Source: JAPULR01 sp965238215 (GTDB taxonomy: Bacteria; Chloroflexota; Dehalococcoidia; Lucifugimonadales; GCA-2712585). Taken from it: DNA of 64,000 nt. Location: positions 2,666,001 to 2,730,000 of the forward strand of contig OZ250180.1 in NCBI GenBank assembly GCA_965238215.1, read 5' to 3'. The notes beneath the pieces are model-generated. The model searched no databases. It saw only the letters and a program-made list of their open reading frames with translations, and was not told the DNA's origin. How positions within the stretch are numbered: position 1 is the first letter of the stretch; each line of letters starts with the position of its first letter. A program made the translations under genes and the position numbers. Shown here in pieces: positions 34,781 through 42,695 of this stretch.

Positions 34781-35814
34781 CTATAGATGCCTCTGGTCTG
34801 GGCAAAGATGATGCGCCCCGCCGCCGTCTGGAGCACCCGAGTTACAGTGACCTCCTGGATGGAGTTGATGAAGCGGCGTCCGCCCTCCACCACAACCATG
34901 GTGCCGTCGTCCAAAAACGCCACCCCCTGGCCTATCTCCTTGCCCTCCTGAATGATGTTCACGGCCAGGTTTTCCCCCGGCAGCACCACGGGCTTGAGGG
35001 CGTTGGCCAGCTGGTTCACGTTGAGCACGTTCACACCGCTGAGCTCCGCCACCCGATTGAGATTGTAGTCCGTAGTAAGAATGTAGGCCTTCATGTCTTT
35101 GGCCATACGCACCAACTCCGTGTCCACCTCGCCGCCCATGGGTACCTGCGCGTCGGTAAACTGGATGGGCAGGTCACTGTTCCCGCGTAGATGAGAGAGG
35201 ACCTCCAGACCCCGCCGGCCGCGCGTTCGGCGTATTGAGTCGCTTGAGTCGGCGATGTGGCGTAGTTCGTCCAGCACGAACTGGGGAACGATGAGGGTGC
35301 CCTGGACGAAGCCCGTTTCGCTGAGGTCCCCGATGCGACCGTCAATGATAGCGCTGGTATCCACAAGTATGCGAACCTTGGCGCCGCTCGCCGCCCTTGA
35401 ACCGCCGCCCGCCCCCGGAAGTATCAGATGCAGGTCCTGCTCACGGTGCAGTCCGATGGACAGGCCCACGAAGGCGAAGGTGCCCATGATGATGAGGGGT
35501 ATTATCCAGTTCAACCCTTCCGTCAACTGGAAGAAGGGAATGGAGACGAGGGCCGCCACTATCAAGCCCACGATTAGCCCCAGCGTACCGGAAACGATGG
35601 TGCTAAGGGATACCCGATTGGCTTCGTCAACCAGCCGCTTGAGGGTGTCGACAAGGCCGGGCCCCAGCAGGCCGCCGACCAAGCCGCCGACGGCGGTGAA
35701 TGCGAGGCCCCAGGGTAGGTAGTCCGCAACTTCGTTGGAGGCCAGAGACAAGGCGACGCTGACCCGCCAGCCTATGACGGCAAAGACAACCAGGGATGTC
35801 AACCTTACAGCCAA
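34777..35814 (-). CDS. PIN/TRAM-domain membrane protein (YacL-like)
   Basis: A 345-residue protein. Four hydrophobic helices span residues about 5-120. A PIN ribonuclease-like domain follows (RILVDTSAIIDGRI with its acidic residues, VPQFVLDELRHIAD, ILTTDYNLNRVA), then a C-terminal TRAM domain (VVLPGENLAVNIIQEGKEIG onward, ending RIIFAQTRGIYR). Such proteins are membrane-tethered putative RNases found upstream of ispD. It starts with TTG at 35814; no strong ribosome site is seen. It is the first gene of the ispD-ispF-cysS operon. Confidence 0.9.
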   Translation of the reverse strand: MAVRLTSLVVFAVIGWRVSVALSLASNEVADYLPWGLAFTAVGGLVGGLLGPGLVDTLKRLVDEANRVSLSTIVSGTLGLIVGLIVAALVSIPFFQLTEGLNWIIPLIIMGTFAFVGLSIGLHREQDLHLILPGAGGGSRAASGAKVRILVDTSAIIDGRIGDLSETGFVQGTLIVPQFVLDELRHIADSSDSIRRTRGRRGLEVLSHLRGNSDLPIQFTDAQVPMGGEVDTELVRMAKDMKAYILTTDYNLNRVAELSGVNVLNVNQLANALKPVVLPGENLAVNIIQEGKEIGQGVAFLDDGTMVVVEGGRRFINSIQEVTVTRVLQTAAGRIIFAQTRGIYR

Positions 35815-35960
35815 CTAACTAGCTGCCTAACTGCTCCTCCCGTCCACCCCTCGGCGTCTGAGGGAAATCCTGAGAAAAGTGAATATTGCATAGGCAAAGC
35901 CGATTTTCTCTCGTGCCTGAGCGTGGTGAGAGTCAAAAATAGTGCTACTACTAGAATATC

Positions 35961-35993
35961 ACAGGCGGGCTAATTTATGAATAGCCCGCCTGT
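35961..35993. terminator. Terminator hairpin after clpC
   Basis: A perfect 12-bp stem (ACAGGCGGGCTA, 35961-35972, with TAGCCCGCCTGT, 35982-35993) surrounds a 9-base AT-rich loop and starts 3 bases after the clpC stop codon. A weak T-rich stretch lies on the plus-strand side only. It most likely ends the dnaJ-hspR-clpC transcript. Confidence 0.7.
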
Positions 35994-35995
35994 TT

Positions 35996-38470
35996 CTAAG
36001 CACCCACTCCGGCATCGACGACCGCCGCCATCGAGGCGGCCTCCGCCTTGCGGAAACTAAGGGACCCGTCCTCCAGGTCCACCACCACCGCATCACCCTC
36101 CTCCAACTCCCCCGACAAAAGCATCTTGGCCAGAGGGTTCTCCACGAACCGCTGCAACGCCCGGCGAAGCGGCCTCGCCCCGTACACCGGGTCGTAACCT
36201 TCCTTCACCAGCCAGCCGAGGGCGTCCTCCGTCAACTCCAGGCTTATCCGCTGCTCCGACAGCCGGTCCTGAATCTCCTTGGCCATCAGCTTCACTATCT
36301 CCCGGATCTGCTCCTGGGTTAGGCCGTTGAAGACGATGATTTCGTCGATGCGATTCAGAAACTCCGGCCGGAATTCACGCTTCAACGCGTCCTGCACCGT
36401 GGACTTGAGACGCTCTTCGTCCAGAACGCCATTGCTGTCGGAACGGAAGCCCACGGCGACCCTGTTAGCAATGCCGGTGCCCAGGTTGCTGGTCATGATG
36501 ATAACGGTGTTACGGAAGTCCACCGTCCGGCCATGACCGTCCGTCAGCCGCCCGTCCTCCAGAATCTGGAGAAGGATGTTGAACACCTCCGGGTGCGCCT
36601 TTTCGATCTCGTCGAACAGCACCACGCGGAAGGGTCGGGCCCGCACCGCTTCAGCAAGCTGCCCGCCTTCTTCGTATCCCACGTACCCCGGCGGGGCGCC
36701 CACGAGACGCGACGCCGTATGCCGCTCCATGTACTCCGACATGTCTATCCGCACCATGGCCTCCTCGTTGTCGAAGAGATACTGGGCCAAGGCCCGGGCC
36801 AGCTCCGTCTTGCCCACCCCCGTGGGCCCAAGGAATATGAAGCTGCCGATGGGACGCTTGGGATCCTTGAGCTTCGAGCGGGATCGGCGTATGGCCTCCG
36901 AGATCGCCTGCACCGCCTCGTCCTGGCCAATAATCCTTTCGTGTAGGCGGTCTTCCATGTTCAAGAGCCGCTCCGCCTCGCCCTCCAGCAGCCGTGAAAC
37001 GGGTATGCCGGTCCAGTTAGTGATCAACTGGGCGATGTCATCCGCGCTCACCACGGGCTGATCGCTGTTCTCAGCCTCCCAGACTCCGCGCGCGCCCTCG
37101 TACTCAGTCTCGCACTGCAGTCTTTCCATCTTTAGCTGGGCCGCCATCTCGTAGTCCCCCTCCTGGGCCGCCGCATCCTCCCGTTCGCCCAGTCTCTTTA
37201 CCTTTTCCTCCCGCGCCTTAAGATGAGCGGGAGGGCTGTCCGCGTCCAGCCGCAGCTTGCTCGACGCCTCGTCAAGCAGGTCTATGGCCTTGTCCGGCAG
37301 ATGACGTTCCGTGAGGTAGCGGTGGCTCAAGCTCGCCGCCGACTCCAACGCTTCGTCCTCTATGGTCACCTTATGGTGCTCCTCATACCTGGGCCGCTGG
37401 CTCTTGAGGATCTCCACCGTTTCCTCAACGGATGGCTCCTCCAGGTAGATGGGCTGGAAACGCCGCTCCAGGGCCGCGTCCTTCTCGATGTACTTCCGGT
37501 ACTCGCTCATGGTAGTTGCGCCGATGGTCTGAAACTCCCCGCGGGCCAAAGCCGGCTTCAAAAGGTTGCTGGCGTCTATGGCTCCCTCGGCGCCGCCCGC
37601 GCCCACCATGGAGTGAATCTCGTCGATGAACAGGTATATCTTCCCCTTTGCGTCCTTTACCTCGTCGATAACCGCCTTGAGGCGTTCCTCAAACTCGCCG
37701 CGGAACTTGCTGCCCGCCACCAGCCTGCCCATATCCAGGGACTTGACGATGCGGTCCTTTAAGCTGTCCGGCACGTCCCCGTCGGCGATGCGCTGGGCAA
37801 GCCCTTCGGCGATTGCCGTCTTGCCCACACCAGCCTCGCCAATGATCACCGGATTGTTCTTCTTTCGGCGCATGAGGGTCTGCATCACCCGCCGGATCTC
37901 ATCCTCCCGACCCACCACCGGGTCCAGCCTGCCAGCCGCCGCCAGGTCCGTCAGGTCCACGCTGTACTTTTCCAGAGAGCGGTACTTGCTCTCCGCCCGT
38001 GCGTCGGTGACGCGATGGGAGCCCCGGATCTGCTGGAGGGCTGCGTATACGCTGTTCTTTGTCACTCCGGCCGCAGCAAGAATTCTGGTCCCGGCGACCT
38101 GTTCCTCCTCCACCGTAGTGACCGCTATCAGGAGATGCTCCACGCTTATTAACTCGTCCTTCAATCGGCTGGACTCGTTTGCGGCGTACTCCAACAGCCG
38201 CGTGTAGCCGGGCGTAGGATACACCTGGTTCGTGGGATGCACGGTTTTCGGAGTGGCATCCAACGCCGATTCCACCCGTGCTTTCAGTTCATCCACGGAC
38301 GCTCCAAGATGCTGGAGGATCTGCTCCGTTACTCCCCCTTTCTGAAGCAACAAGCTTAGCAACATATGCATTACGTCCAATTGGCTGTGCCGGTACTGCC
38401 CCAGAAGAATTTCGGAATCTTCAAGGGCCTCGCGGGCCTTTTCTGTAAATCGATTACGCCTCAGTACCAT
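35996..38470 (-). CDS. clpC: ClpC-type AAA+ unfoldase
   Basis: An 824-residue Hsp100 protein. An N-terminal double Clp-N repeat (FTEKAREALEDSEILLG; LLEYAANESSRLKDELISVE) is followed by two AAA modules with Walker A GEAGVGKT and GPTGVGKT, Walker B FIDEIHSMV and LFDEIEKAH, and the YMERHTASRLVGAPPGYVGY pore region. The short middle segment containing a UVR-like helix (DYEMAAQLKMERLQCETEY) marks it as ClpC rather than ClpB, so a ClpP partner is expected; no clpP is in this window. The start lies 9 bases after AGGAGGG, and hspR ends one base earlier. Expression is probably HspR-controlled. Confidence 0.9.
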   Translation of the reverse strand: MVLRRNRFTEKAREALEDSEILLGQYRHSQLDVMHMLLSLLLQKGGVTEQILQHLGASVDELKARVESALDATPKTVHPTNQVYPTPGYTRLLEYAANESSRLKDELISVEHLLIAVTTVEEEQVAGTRILAAAGVTKNSVYAALQQIRGSHRVTDARAESKYRSLEKYSVDLTDLAAAGRLDPVVGREDEIRRVMQTLMRRKKNNPVIIGEAGVGKTAIAEGLAQRIADGDVPDSLKDRIVKSLDMGRLVAGSKFRGEFEERLKAVIDEVKDAKGKIYLFIDEIHSMVGAGGAEGAIDASNLLKPALARGEFQTIGATTMSEYRKYIEKDAALERRFQPIYLEEPSVEETVEILKSQRPRYEEHHKVTIEDEALESAASLSHRYLTERHLPDKAIDLLDEASSKLRLDADSPPAHLKAREEKVKRLGEREDAAAQEGDYEMAAQLKMERLQCETEYEGARGVWEAENSDQPVVSADDIAQLITNWTGIPVSRLLEGEAERLLNMEDRLHERIIGQDEAVQAISEAIRRSRSKLKDPKRPIGSFIFLGPTGVGKTELARALAQYLFDNEEAMVRIDMSEYMERHTASRLVGAPPGYVGYEEGGQLAEAVRARPFRVVLFDEIEKAHPEVFNILLQILEDGRLTDGHGRTVDFRNTVIIMTSNLGTGIANRVAVGFRSDSNGVLDEERLKSTVQDALKREFRPEFLNRIDEIIVFNGLTQEQIREIVKLMAKEIQDRLSEQRISLELTEDALGWLVKEGYDPVYGARPLRRALQRFVENPLAKMLLSGELEEGDAVVVDLEDGSLSFRKAEAASMAAVVDAGVGA

Positions 38471-38471
38471 C

Positions 38472-38828
38472 TTAAGAAACCCTCCTCTGGGATGCTCTTT
38501 TCTCGGAAACAGCCCTGGATTTCAACCGCCTGATCTCTCTCTTCAGGCCTTCGTTCTCCGCCTGAAGCTCCTTGATCTGCGCCATGAGCCTCAGCGCCAC
38601 CTCAGCCCCGGCCAGGTTTACGCCCATATCCTCCGTTAGAGCCTTGATGCGGAGAATCCTCTGCACGTCCAACGGCGAATACAGACGTTGTCGGCCCATG
38701 GAGCGGGAGGGAGAGAGCAGTCCCGCTCGTTCATAGTATCTCAGAGTCTGGGCGTGCAATCCTACCATTCTGGCTGCAATGCTGATGACATAGCACGGTT
38801 CCGTGCTGTGGCCTTGTTCGAATACCAT
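38472..38828 (-). CDS. hspR: HspR-like MerR-family heat-shock repressor
   Basis: A 118-residue MerR-type regulator. The helix-turn-helix region reads YVISIAARMVGLHAQTLRYY, then ERAGLLSPSRSMGRQRLYSP, as in HspR. A coiled-coil dimerisation tail follows (LRLMAQIKELQAENEGLKRE), ending basic. HspR represses chaperone genes by binding HAIR-type inverted repeats. It sits between dnaJ and clpC in the operon it probably controls, 3 bases after dnaJ and one base before clpC, and an imperfect HAIR-like site lies upstream near 39849. Confidence 0.9.
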   Translation of the reverse strand: MVFEQGHSTEPCYVISIAARMVGLHAQTLRYYERAGLLSPSRSMGRQRLYSPLDVQRILRIKALTEDMGVNLAGAEVALRLMAQIKELQAENEGLKREIRRLKSRAVSEKRASQRRVS

Positions 38829-38831
38829 TGC

Positions 38832-39710
38832 CTAACTCCTTCCCGATCTCAGGTCCCGAAGTTGCCGGAACAGCCGCAGTTCCTCTTGGCTTAGGCCCCG
38901 GGGCACGACGACACTAACCTTCACGAATAAGTCCCCAAACCTCGTTGGTTCGTTCAAATTGGGCATCCCCCGGCCACTGAGCCGGAAGGTCTGGCCGTTC
39001 TGGGTTTCCGGCGGAATCGTCAGCTCAACGCGTCCCTTGAGGGTGTCTATGGAAATGTTGCCGCCCAGGACGGCGTCCAACAGGGACACTTCCACTTCCG
39101 TCCGCAGGCTGGCGCCTTCTCTCTGGAAACGCGCGTGAGGGAGGACCGTCACCCTCAATCTGAAGCCCCCGCTCCGTCCGTTCCGATATCCAACATTGAC
39201 CCGTGAGCCGGTGTCCACGCCGAGAGGAATTGTCACCTCCAGCCTCCGGGGGAGTTCCGAGGGAGACGAGGCCGGAACATTCAACAGCCGGGTCGTGCCG
39301 GCGTGCGCCTCCTCCAGCGTGACGGACACCGGCTGCTCTACCACGGCCCGGGAGAAGCCTCGCACACCCCCGCCGAACAGACCGTCGAAGAGGTCACCGC
39401 CCATCCCATCAAAGAAGGGACGCTCGCCTCCCCTCGTGGAGCGCCATACGAAGTTCCCTTGGGAGGCCTCCCCCTGCTGGAAGTGGTCGGCGTACTTCCA
39501 CTTCTCGCCGTAAACGTCGTACTTCTTGCGGATCTCTGGGTCGGAGAGCACCTGGTACGCCTCGTTGACCTCCTTGAACTTCGCTTCCGCGGCGTCGCTG
39601 TTGGGGTTCACGTCCGGATGGTACTGGCGGGCAAGGCGACGGTAGGCCTTTCGTATATCGGCCTCCGATGCTGCCTTTGGAACGCCTAGAATGTCATAGT
39701 AGCTGGCCAT
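38832..39710 (-). CDS. DnaJ-like co-chaperone (CbpA type, no zinc domain)
   Basis: A 292-residue protein. Residues 1-65 are the J domain with the HPD tripeptide (ARQYHPDVNP). A Gly/Phe-rich stretch (FFDGMGGDLFDGLFGGGVRG) follows, then two DnaJ C-terminal substrate-binding domains (LEVTIPLGVDTGSRVNV; VELTIPPETQNGQTFRLSGR). The CxxCxGxG zinc domain is absent, so it is CbpA/type II. The ATG at 39710 matches the family start (MASYYDILGV) and has GAGAGGG upstream; the frame extends 29 atypical codons. No dnaK or grpE lies in the window. Confidence 0.92.
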   Translation of the reverse strand: MASYYDILGVPKAASEADIRKAYRRLARQYHPDVNPNSDAAEAKFKEVNEAYQVLSDPEIRKKYDVYGEKWKYADHFQQGEASQGNFVWRSTRGGERPFFDGMGGDLFDGLFGGGVRGFSRAVVEQPVSVTLEEAHAGTTRLLNVPASSPSELPRRLEVTIPLGVDTGSRVNVGYRNGRSGGFRLRVTVLPHARFQREGASLRTEVEVSLLDAVLGGNISIDTLKGRVELTIPPETQNGQTFRLSGRGMPNLNEPTRFGDLFVKVSVVVPRGLSQEELRLFRQLRDLRSGRS

Positions 39711-39768
39711 GACGACCCTCTCAGGACACCGGCTTCTGCCAGTTTTTAATGCCGGACCCTTACTCTGT

Positions 39769-39797
39769 ATTCTAGTGCTAATATACTGTCTCGTCAA
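39769..39797 (-). promoter_or_regulatory. Sigma-70-type promoter of the dnaJ-hspR-clpC operon
   Basis: On the minus strand TTGACG (39797-39792), a 17-base spacer and TAGAAT (39774-39769). The spacer/-10 junction contains TTAGCACT, matching 8 bases of one half of the CIRCE operator, but no second half is present. The promoter faces away from hsp20. Confidence 0.65.
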
Positions 39798-39848
39798 CTA
39801 AGCTGATTTCTCTTTCCTATGTTATTTGTCATTATAATTATAACTATA

Positions 39849-39878
39849 GTTGACAATTAACTATCAAGTATATATAAT
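39849..39878 (+). promoter_or_regulatory. hsp20 promoter with an overlapping HAIR-like inverted repeat
   Basis: TTGACA (39850-39855), 17 bases, TATAAT (39873-39878): a perfect sigma-70 consensus, which is rare. Overlapping the -35 and spacer, GTTGACA-N6-TATCAAG (39849-39868) is an imperfect version of the HspR HAIR operator (CTTGAGT-N7-ACTCAAG). A 12-bp palindrome TTATAATTATAA lies just upstream (39832-39843). A very strong promoter would need repression in normal growth. Confidence 0.65.
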
Positions 39879-39951
39879 CACTATTGTCAGTTTAGGGAGA
39901 CTCCAACAGGACTCCCGAAACGAACAAGAACAATTCTAGGAGGCAAACTCA

Positions 39952-40389
39952 ATGGCAATTCAACGCTGGAACCCCTTCAATAACCTTCGCGGCATGGAGC
40001 ATGGCAGGTTCAGGATGTTTCCCCACAACTTGGGCCTCATGTCCCCCTTGAACCCCCACCTCTCCCACAACGGCGCCCTCCCCATGGACGCCTTCTACAC
40101 GGACGAGTCCCTGGTTCTGCGGGCCGCCGCTCCCGGCTTCAAGGCCGACGACGTGGACCTGAACATCAGCGGCAACTGGCTCGTCCTCAAGGGCCGCAAG
40201 GAGGCGGAGGAGAAGCAGTACGTGATGAAGGAGCGCGGCTTCGACGCCTTCCACCGGACCATGCGCCTGCCCAGGGGCCTGCAGCCGGAGAAGGCCGAAG
40301 CGGCCTTCGAGGACGGCATCCTCACCATCACCATACCCAAGAGCGAGGAGACCAAGGCCGAGGTGCATAAGATCGCCATCAAGTCCTAA
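39952..40389 (+). CDS. Small heat-shock protein (Hsp20 / alpha-crystallin)
   Basis: A 145-residue ATP-independent holdase. The alpha-crystallin domain covers residues about 45-140 (DAFYTDESLVLRAAAPGFKA, LKGRKEAEEKQYVMKERGFD) with the signature AFEDGILTITIPKS near the end. The N-terminal arm is short. An AGGAGG ribosome site lies 8 bases before the ATG. It is transcribed divergently from dnaJ-hspR-clpC from a consensus promoter and is followed by a strong terminator. Confidence 0.95.
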   Translation: MAIQRWNPFNNLRGMEHGRFRMFPHNLGLMSPLNPHLSHNGALPMDAFYTDESLVLRAAAPGFKADDVDLNISGNWLVLKGRKEAEEKQYVMKERGFDAFHRTMRLPRGLQPEKAEAAFEDGILTITIPKSEETKAEVHKIAIKS

Positions 40390-40433
40390 GGACGGCGAAG
40401 CCGAAGCGGAGGACTTCTCCGCCGACGCTCCAT

Positions 40434-40471
40434 GGGGGGCGGGTTCTTGTAGAACCCGCCCCCCTCTTTTC
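40434..40471 (+). terminator. Rho-independent terminator after hsp20
   Basis: A perfect 13-bp stem (GGGGGGCGGGTTC, 40434-40446, with GAACCCGCCCCCC, 40452-40464), a 5-base loop, and TCTTTT after it. Confidence 0.9.
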
Positions 40472-40541
40472 GTCTCCCTTCATGTCATCATAATTCGCTA
40501 TCTGTGGTATCCCCATCCCCGTCATACCCACCGCGTCGTCG

Positions 40542-40570
40542 TTGACAGAATGCGGGACGCCTGATACCAT
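40542..40570 (+). promoter_or_regulatory. Sigma-70-type promoter of the threonine synthase operon
   Basis: TTGACA (40542-40547), a 17-base spacer and TACCAT (40565-40570), 59 bases before the GTG start of the threonine synthase gene. Confidence 0.6.
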
Positions 40571-40629
40571 CCCCAACCGTTGGCCGCCTCTAAAAGAGGC
40601 GTAGCCCCGCCCTTCGAAAAGAGCAACAA

Positions 40630-41871
40630 GTGTCTTTTGTCACCGCCCTTAGATGTCGAGAGTGCGCCCGGGAGTACCCTGTGGAGCCTCTAAACGTCTG
40701 CGACTTCTGCTTCGGCCCCCTTGAGGTCGCCTACGACTACCGCGCCGTCGCCAAGGCCACCAGCCGACGCCGCATCGAAGAAGGCCCCCTCACCATCTGG
40801 CGCTACAAGGACCTGCTGCCCGTCGACGCCGATAACGCCGTGGACATTCACGCCGGATACACCCCTCTTATCAAGGCCAACAACCTGGGTAGGTTCCTCG
40901 GCTTGGATAACCTCTACCTCAAGAACGACAGCGTAAACCCCTCCTACTCCTTCAAAGACCGGGTGGTTTCCGTGGCCGCCACAAAGGCATTGGAGTTTGG
41001 CTTCGACACCCTCAGCTGCGCCTCCACCGGCAACCTGGCCTGCTCCGTGGCCGCCCATGCCGCTCGCGCGGGGATGCGCTCCGTGGTCTTCATACCCTCC
41101 GACCTGGAAGCCGGCAAAGTCATCGGCGCCGCCATCTACGGCCCCACCCTAGTGGCCGTCGACGGAAGCTACGACGAGGTAAACCGTCTCTGCAGCGAAA
41201 TCGCCGACAGCTATCATTGGGCCTTCGTCAACATCAACATGCGCCCCTTCTACGCCGAGGGCAGCAAGACCCTTGGCCTGGAAGTCGCCGAGCAGCTGGG
41301 CTGGCGCTTCCCCGCCCATTGCGTCGTTCCCGTAGCCTCCGGCGCCTTGCTTTCAAAGATTTGGAGGGGCTTCGACGAGATGGTAGAGGTCGGCCTCATG
41401 GAAGGCCCCGTGCCCACTCGAATGTACGCAGCCCAGGCCCAAGGCTGCTCCCCCGTCGTCGATGCCTTCAACGCCGGCGAAGAGATGGTCATGCCCGTCC
41501 GCCCCAAGTCCATCGCCAAGTCCTTGGCCATCGGCAACCCCGCCGACGGCATCTACGCCATTCGCACCATGTTGCGCTCCGGCGGAGCCGCCCACGCCGT
41601 CCAGGAGGAAGAGGTGGCCGAAGGCATGAAGCTCTTGGCGGAAACCGAAGGCATCTTTACCGAAACCGCTGGCGGCGTGGTAATATCAGCCCTGAAGAGT
41701 CTGGTTAAACGGGGCCTCATCGCACGGGACGAGTTGACCGTGGCCTTCATCACCGGCAACGGCCTCAAGACCCAGGAGGTCGTTAGCGACGTTGCCCAAC
41801 CCCTGACCATCAAACCCACAATGAGAGACTTTGAAGCGGCCCTAAACGGCCACACCCCGATGGCGAGGTGA
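40630..41871 (+). CDS. thrC: Threonine synthase-like PLP enzyme
   Basis: A 413-residue fold-type II PLP enzyme. An N-terminal zinc ribbon (Cys9, Cys12, Cys24, Cys27) precedes the catalytic core. The PLP lysine is Lys109 in PSYSFKDRVVS; CASTGNLACSVAAHAARAG binds the cofactor phosphate, and AFITGNGLKTQEV lies near the C-terminus. It would convert O-phosphohomoserine to threonine. Its GTGA overlap with a NIL-domain gene and closeness to a MoaD/ThiS-like carrier raise the alternative of a sulfur-carrier-dependent amino-acid synthase. Threonine synthase remains the best call. Confidence 0.85.
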   Translation: MSFVTALRCRECAREYPVEPLNVCDFCFGPLEVAYDYRAVAKATSRRRIEEGPLTIWRYKDLLPVDADNAVDIHAGYTPLIKANNLGRFLGLDNLYLKNDSVNPSYSFKDRVVSVAATKALEFGFDTLSCASTGNLACSVAAHAARAGMRSVVFIPSDLEAGKVIGAAIYGPTLVAVDGSYDEVNRLCSEIADSYHWAFVNINMRPFYAEGSKTLGLEVAEQLGWRFPAHCVVPVASGALLSKIWRGFDEMVEVGLMEGPVPTRMYAAQAQGCSPVVDAFNAGEEMVMPVRPKSIAKSLAIGNPADGIYAIRTMLRSGGAAHAVQEEEVAEGMKLLAETEGIFTETAGGVVISALKSLVKRGLIARDELTVAFITGNGLKTQEVVSDVAQPLTIKPTMRDFEAALNGHTPMAR

Positions 41872-42119
41872 ACGACTTGGAAAAGCAGCGCACAAAATTT
41901 ACCTTCCCTACTGCCCTCGTTACCCAGCCCATCATCTACAACCTGGGGCAGAAATTCGACGTGATTACCAACATCCGACGCGCCGACGTTCGAGACGAGA
42001 TGGGTTGGGTGATTCTGGAGCTTGAAGGCCCCCAGGACGAAATCCAACGGGGCGTGGCCTGGGTCAGTTCCCTGGGCGTTCGAGTTGACCCCATCGCGGG
42101 CGACGTGGTGGAGGGCTGA
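41868..42119 (+). CDS. NIL-domain protein
   Basis: An 83-residue single-domain protein matching the NIL domain (ferredoxin-like fold), with VTQPIIYNLGQKFDVITNIR, GWVILELEGPQDEIQRGVAW and LGVRVDPI. NIL domains occur at the end of methionine ABC transporter ATPases and in proteins of homocysteine and sulfur metabolism, where they are thought to sense or bind methionine-type ligands. The GTG start overlaps the stop of the threonine synthase gene, so the proteins are probably made together. Confidence 0.85.
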   Translation: MNDLEKQRTKFTFPTALVTQPIIYNLGQKFDVITNIRRADVRDEMGWVILELEGPQDEIQRGVAWVSSLGVRVDPIAGDVVEG

Positions 42120-42199
42120 AGCCCATCCTCGCACGCCATCAACACTGTAAAACACTATGAAATAAGTCATCCTTTTGGTTCTAAGGAGGTTACCGGCTA

Positions 42200-42475
42200 A
42201 TGGGAGTTATGGTGAGGGTTCCCACACCCCTTCGGAGGCTTACAAACAATCAAGATAAGGTGGAGGTGGAAGCTTCCACCATCGCCGAGTTCATCGACGG
42301 CATGGAGAAGGCCTACCCCGGCATCAAGGAACGACTCATGGACGAATCAGGCCAGTTGCGCTATTTCGTCAACATCTACCTCAACGGCGAGGACGTCCGC
42401 TTCCTGCAGGGAGTGGACACCGCCACCCAGTCCGGCGACGAGATAAGCATCGTCCCCGCAGTAGCCGGCGGCTAA
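42200..42475 (+). CDS. MoaD/ThiS-like ubiquitin-fold sulfur carrier
   Basis: A 91-residue beta-grasp protein ending in AVAGG, the Gly-Gly tail that is adenylated and thiocarboxylated in sulfur carriers. Internal matches include VRVPTPLRRLTNNQDKVEV at the start and FVNIYLNGEDVRFLQGVDTA, then GDEISIVPAVAGG. A strong ribosome site (AAGGAGGTTA) precedes the ATG. It follows the threonine synthase and NIL genes by 80 bases. No MoaE, ThiG or ThiF homologue is nearby, so a role in amino-acid sulfur transfer (like CysO or HcyS) is as likely as molybdopterin synthesis. Confidence 0.85.
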   Translation: MGVMVRVPTPLRRLTNNQDKVEVEASTIAEFIDGMEKAYPGIKERLMDESGQLRYFVNIYLNGEDVRFLQGVDTATQSGDEISIVPAVAGG

Positions 42476-42530
42476 CCCTCCTCTCCTTCGACGGCGGAAA
42501 CCGCCAAACCCAAAACCCCCTTGCTTGATG

Positions 42531-42551
42531 AGGGAAGGCTTAGCCTTCCCT
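42531..42551 (+). terminator. Hairpin after the MoaD/ThiS-like gene
   Basis: AGGGAAGGC (42531-42539) pairs perfectly with GCCTTCCCT (42543-42551) around a 3-base loop. A smaller GGCGG-AAA-CCGCC hairpin lies at 42493-42505. There is no T-run, so termination is probable but not certain. Confidence 0.5.
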
Positions 42552-42695
42552 TGCTAAGGCGAGGGATGGGGATGAAACTCGAACCAAACAACAGCCCCTC
42601 AGTAGGGTGCGATCGGCGTCTTCTACGCGCCTATTAACTCAAATGCTCTTCTCCTATAACCTCTAAATGCAACGTTAGAGCGAAGGAGACGAGCC

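Noticed and set aside
39755..39781. CIRCE operator (HrcA) upstream of dnaJ
   Set aside because: Only one half (AGTGCTAA on the plus strand) is present; the required second half 9 bases away matches poorly. HspR is the regulator encoded here.
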